The notes beneath the pieces were generated by a model. The model had not been told where the DNA came from. It did not search any database and saw nothing but the letters and a program-made list of their open reading frames with translations. This document shows, in pieces, positions 24,429-25,736 of a DNA stretch of 25,736 nucleotides. The stretch spans positions 1-25,736 of the forward strand of contig JAAYJY010000199.1 in NCBI GenBank assembly GCA_012522705.1. Reading direction: 5' to 3'. The translations under genes and the position numbers were made by a program. The DNA is from Syntrophomonadaceae bacterium. GTDB lineage: Bacteria; Bacillota; Syntrophomonadia; Syntrophomonadales; Syntrophomonadaceae. Position 1 is the first letter of the stretch. Every line of letters starts with the position of its first letter.

Positions 24429-25457
24429 CTATAGTACCCGTCTAGCGCTCTTATTCTGATGGGCGGCCAAAATATTCATTTCGCTCAATGCTTTACCCGT
24501 TCCCATAGCAACACACGATATAGGGTCCTCGGCTACGTGCACCGGCAATCTGGTTTCCATAGACAGGAGTCGGTCCAGACCATTAAGCAACGAACCTCCG
24601 CCCGTCATCACTATCCCGGTATGAACTATATCAGCGGCCAACTCCGGGGGAGTAACCTCCAATACCTTTCTCACCGCATCAATCACTGCATAAACCGGTT
24701 CCTCCAAAGCCTGCCAACTCTCCTCGGACGTTAAGGTGATGGTCTTGGGCAAACCCGATACCAAGTCCCGACCCCTTACTTCGATGCTGTCAAGCCTGTT
24801 ATCCTCCGTTATCCAGGCCGATCCTATATTCATCTTGATTTCTTCAGCCGTTCTCTCCCCAATCATAAGATTATATTCTCGGCGGACGAACCTTACTATA
24901 GCCTCGTCAAATTTATCCCCGCCTACCCGCAACGAGGTGTTGCAGACAATCCCCCCCAAAGAGAGGACAGCTACATCCGAAGTCCCGCCCCCGATATCGA
25001 CTATCATATTACCGCTGGCCTCGGCAATATTGATCCCCGCTCCCAGTGCGGCTGCCAGCGGCTCTTCGATTATAAAAGCATGCTTGGCCCCGGATGCCAG
25101 AGTAGCTTGTCTTACCGCTCTTTCCTCAACATCGGTGGCACCGGTAGGTATGCAGACAATAACCCGGGGTTTGAAGAATAACCTCCTGCCCATGACTCTT
25201 CTAATAAAATAAGTAAGCATCTTTTCGGTGGTATCGTAATCAGCCACCACGCCTTCCCGCAGGGGCCGGATGGCTACGATGTGCCCCGGCGTCCTGCCCA
25301 GCATCTCTCGGGCTTCCTCCCCGATGGCAATAGCTTTGTTACTGTTCTTGTCCAATGCCACAACAGATGGTTCATGCAGCACTATCCCCTGGCCCTTCTT
25401 AAACACCAGGACACTGGCGGTACCAAGATCAATACCTATATCCTCTACGAAAAACAC
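24429..25457 (-). CDS. mreB: MreB/Mbl rod-shape-determining actin homologue
   Basis: A membrane-bound actin-like protein guiding peptidoglycan synthesis. The 342-residue product has the actin-fold phosphate loop DIGIDLGTASVLVF, the IVDIGGGTSDVAV loop, IIEEPLAAALGAG and GIVMTGGGSLLNGLDRL. I chose GTG at 25457, because GGGGAG lies seven bases upstream and the N-terminus matches Mbl-type proteins; the open frame extends to ATG at 25487. The position after spoIIID is typical for the Mbl-type paralogue in Firmicutes, so mbl is the likely assignment. The stop is TAG, followed at once by a terminator. Confidence 0.94.
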   Translation of the reverse strand: MFFVEDIGIDLGTASVLVFKKGQGIVLHEPSVVALDKNSNKAIAIGEEAREMLGRTPGHIVAIRPLREGVVADYDTTEKMLTYFIRRVMGRRLFFKPRVIVCIPTGATDVEERAVRQATLASGAKHAFIIEEPLAAALGAGINIAEASGNMIVDIGGGTSDVAVLSLGGIVCNTSLRVGGDKFDEAIVRFVRREYNLMIGERTAEEIKMNIGSAWITEDNRLDSIEVRGRDLVSGLPKTITLTSEESWQALEEPVYAVIDAVRKVLEVTPPELAADIVHTGIVMTGGGSLLNGLDRLLSMETRLPVHVAEDPISCVAMGTGKALSEMNILAAHQNKSARRVL

Positions 25458-25604
25458 TATCCCGCTCCCCCCGGCAAAATAATTCATATTATCACTAATG
25501 ATTCTTATTCTACCTTTTATTCGTCATAGTGGCTAATTATTTTAACGCCATGGGAAACCAGGATTATCGGCTTTCCGTAATTGTTGTCGCCATGCAGGAA
25601 TCCA

Positions 25605-25736
25605 TCAGGGGATTTCTAGCGGCACCGTGGCTGCCATGGTACTTTTCGATGCCACCAGGCTCTCACTCTCGTGAGCATACTTCTTTCGGGTTGCTTCCCC
25701 GCCCCGGAGATGCCTTTCCGCCTTATTTCTTTCCAG
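25605..25736 (-). CDS. spoIIID: Sporulation transcription factor SpoIIID, C-terminal fragment (5' end beyond window)
   Basis: The minus strand from 25736 reads 43 residues starting LERNKAERHLRGGEATRKKY and ending in TGA. The block KAERHLRGGEATRKKY matches the conserved C-terminus of SpoIIID, the mother-cell regulator of sporulation (about 85-95 residues in full). The DNA-binding helix-turn-helix lies outside the window. The tail after KKY is longer than in some relatives. The spoIIID-mbl order supports the call. Confidence 0.9.
   Translation of the reverse strand: MERNKAERHLRGGEATRKKYAHESESLVASKSTMAATVPLEIP

Overview
The window reads as chromosome from an anaerobic, spore-forming Firmicute of the Clostridia, probably a Syntrophomonas/Peptococcaceae-type lineage. 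The evidence is the gene set and its order. There is a spoIIID tail, an mreB/mbl gene, mcsA-mcsB-clpC-radA-disA, a PIN/TRAM gene, ispD-ispF, gltX-cysE-cysS-mrnC, rlmB and sigH. This is the well-known Bacillus/Clostridium core block, nearly all on the minus strand, so it is transcribed from high to low coordinates. A B12-type ribonucleotide reductase and a FAD-dependent thymidylate synthase fit an anaerobe. The lineage assignment is inference.

Layout in transcription order, from the right end: the C-terminus of SpoIIID (cut by the window edge); an MreB/Mbl actin homologue; a WecG/TagA/CpsF glycosyltransferase with its terminator; the mcsA-mcsB-clpC stress/proteolysis operon without ctsR in front; then radA-disA, coupled by TAGTG. 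A small cysteine-rich gene on the plus strand with its own promoter and terminator follows, then the PIN/TRAM membrane protein with ispD and ispF, ended by a terminator. Next come a GT4 glycosyltransferase and gltX with its own promoter. A promoter and a Cys-type T-box leader then precede cysE-cysS-mrnC. thyX and a DUF1287 secreted protein lie where other Firmicutes go straight to rlmB. rlmB is followed directly by sigH, whose promoter overlaps the rlmB stop; rae1/yacP is absent between them.

After sigH comes an accessory stretch: a single tRNA-Thr(UGU) unit with promoter and terminator, a DUF2905 membrane gene on the plus strand, a PQQ-type sugar dehydrogenase lipoprotein, and a class II ribonucleotide reductase. 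A tRNA operon (Tyr, fMet, and Thr cut by the window edge) with a strong promoter ends the window. The 360-645 gap holds that promoter and nothing else I can support. The largest gene-free stretch, about 10183-10633, is filled mainly by the T-box leader and its promoter.

The strongest anomaly is in cysS. The reading frame is intact except for one in-frame TAG at codon 62, where relatives have an aromatic residue. The same protein carries a duplicated C-terminal tail module. Other points of interest are a ribonucleotide reductase with no C-terminal cysteine pair, an initiator tRNA with a changed D-loop G19, the missing ctsR and rae1, and the small cysteine-rich MazG-like protein. I found no CRISPR array, insertion sequence or phage gene.
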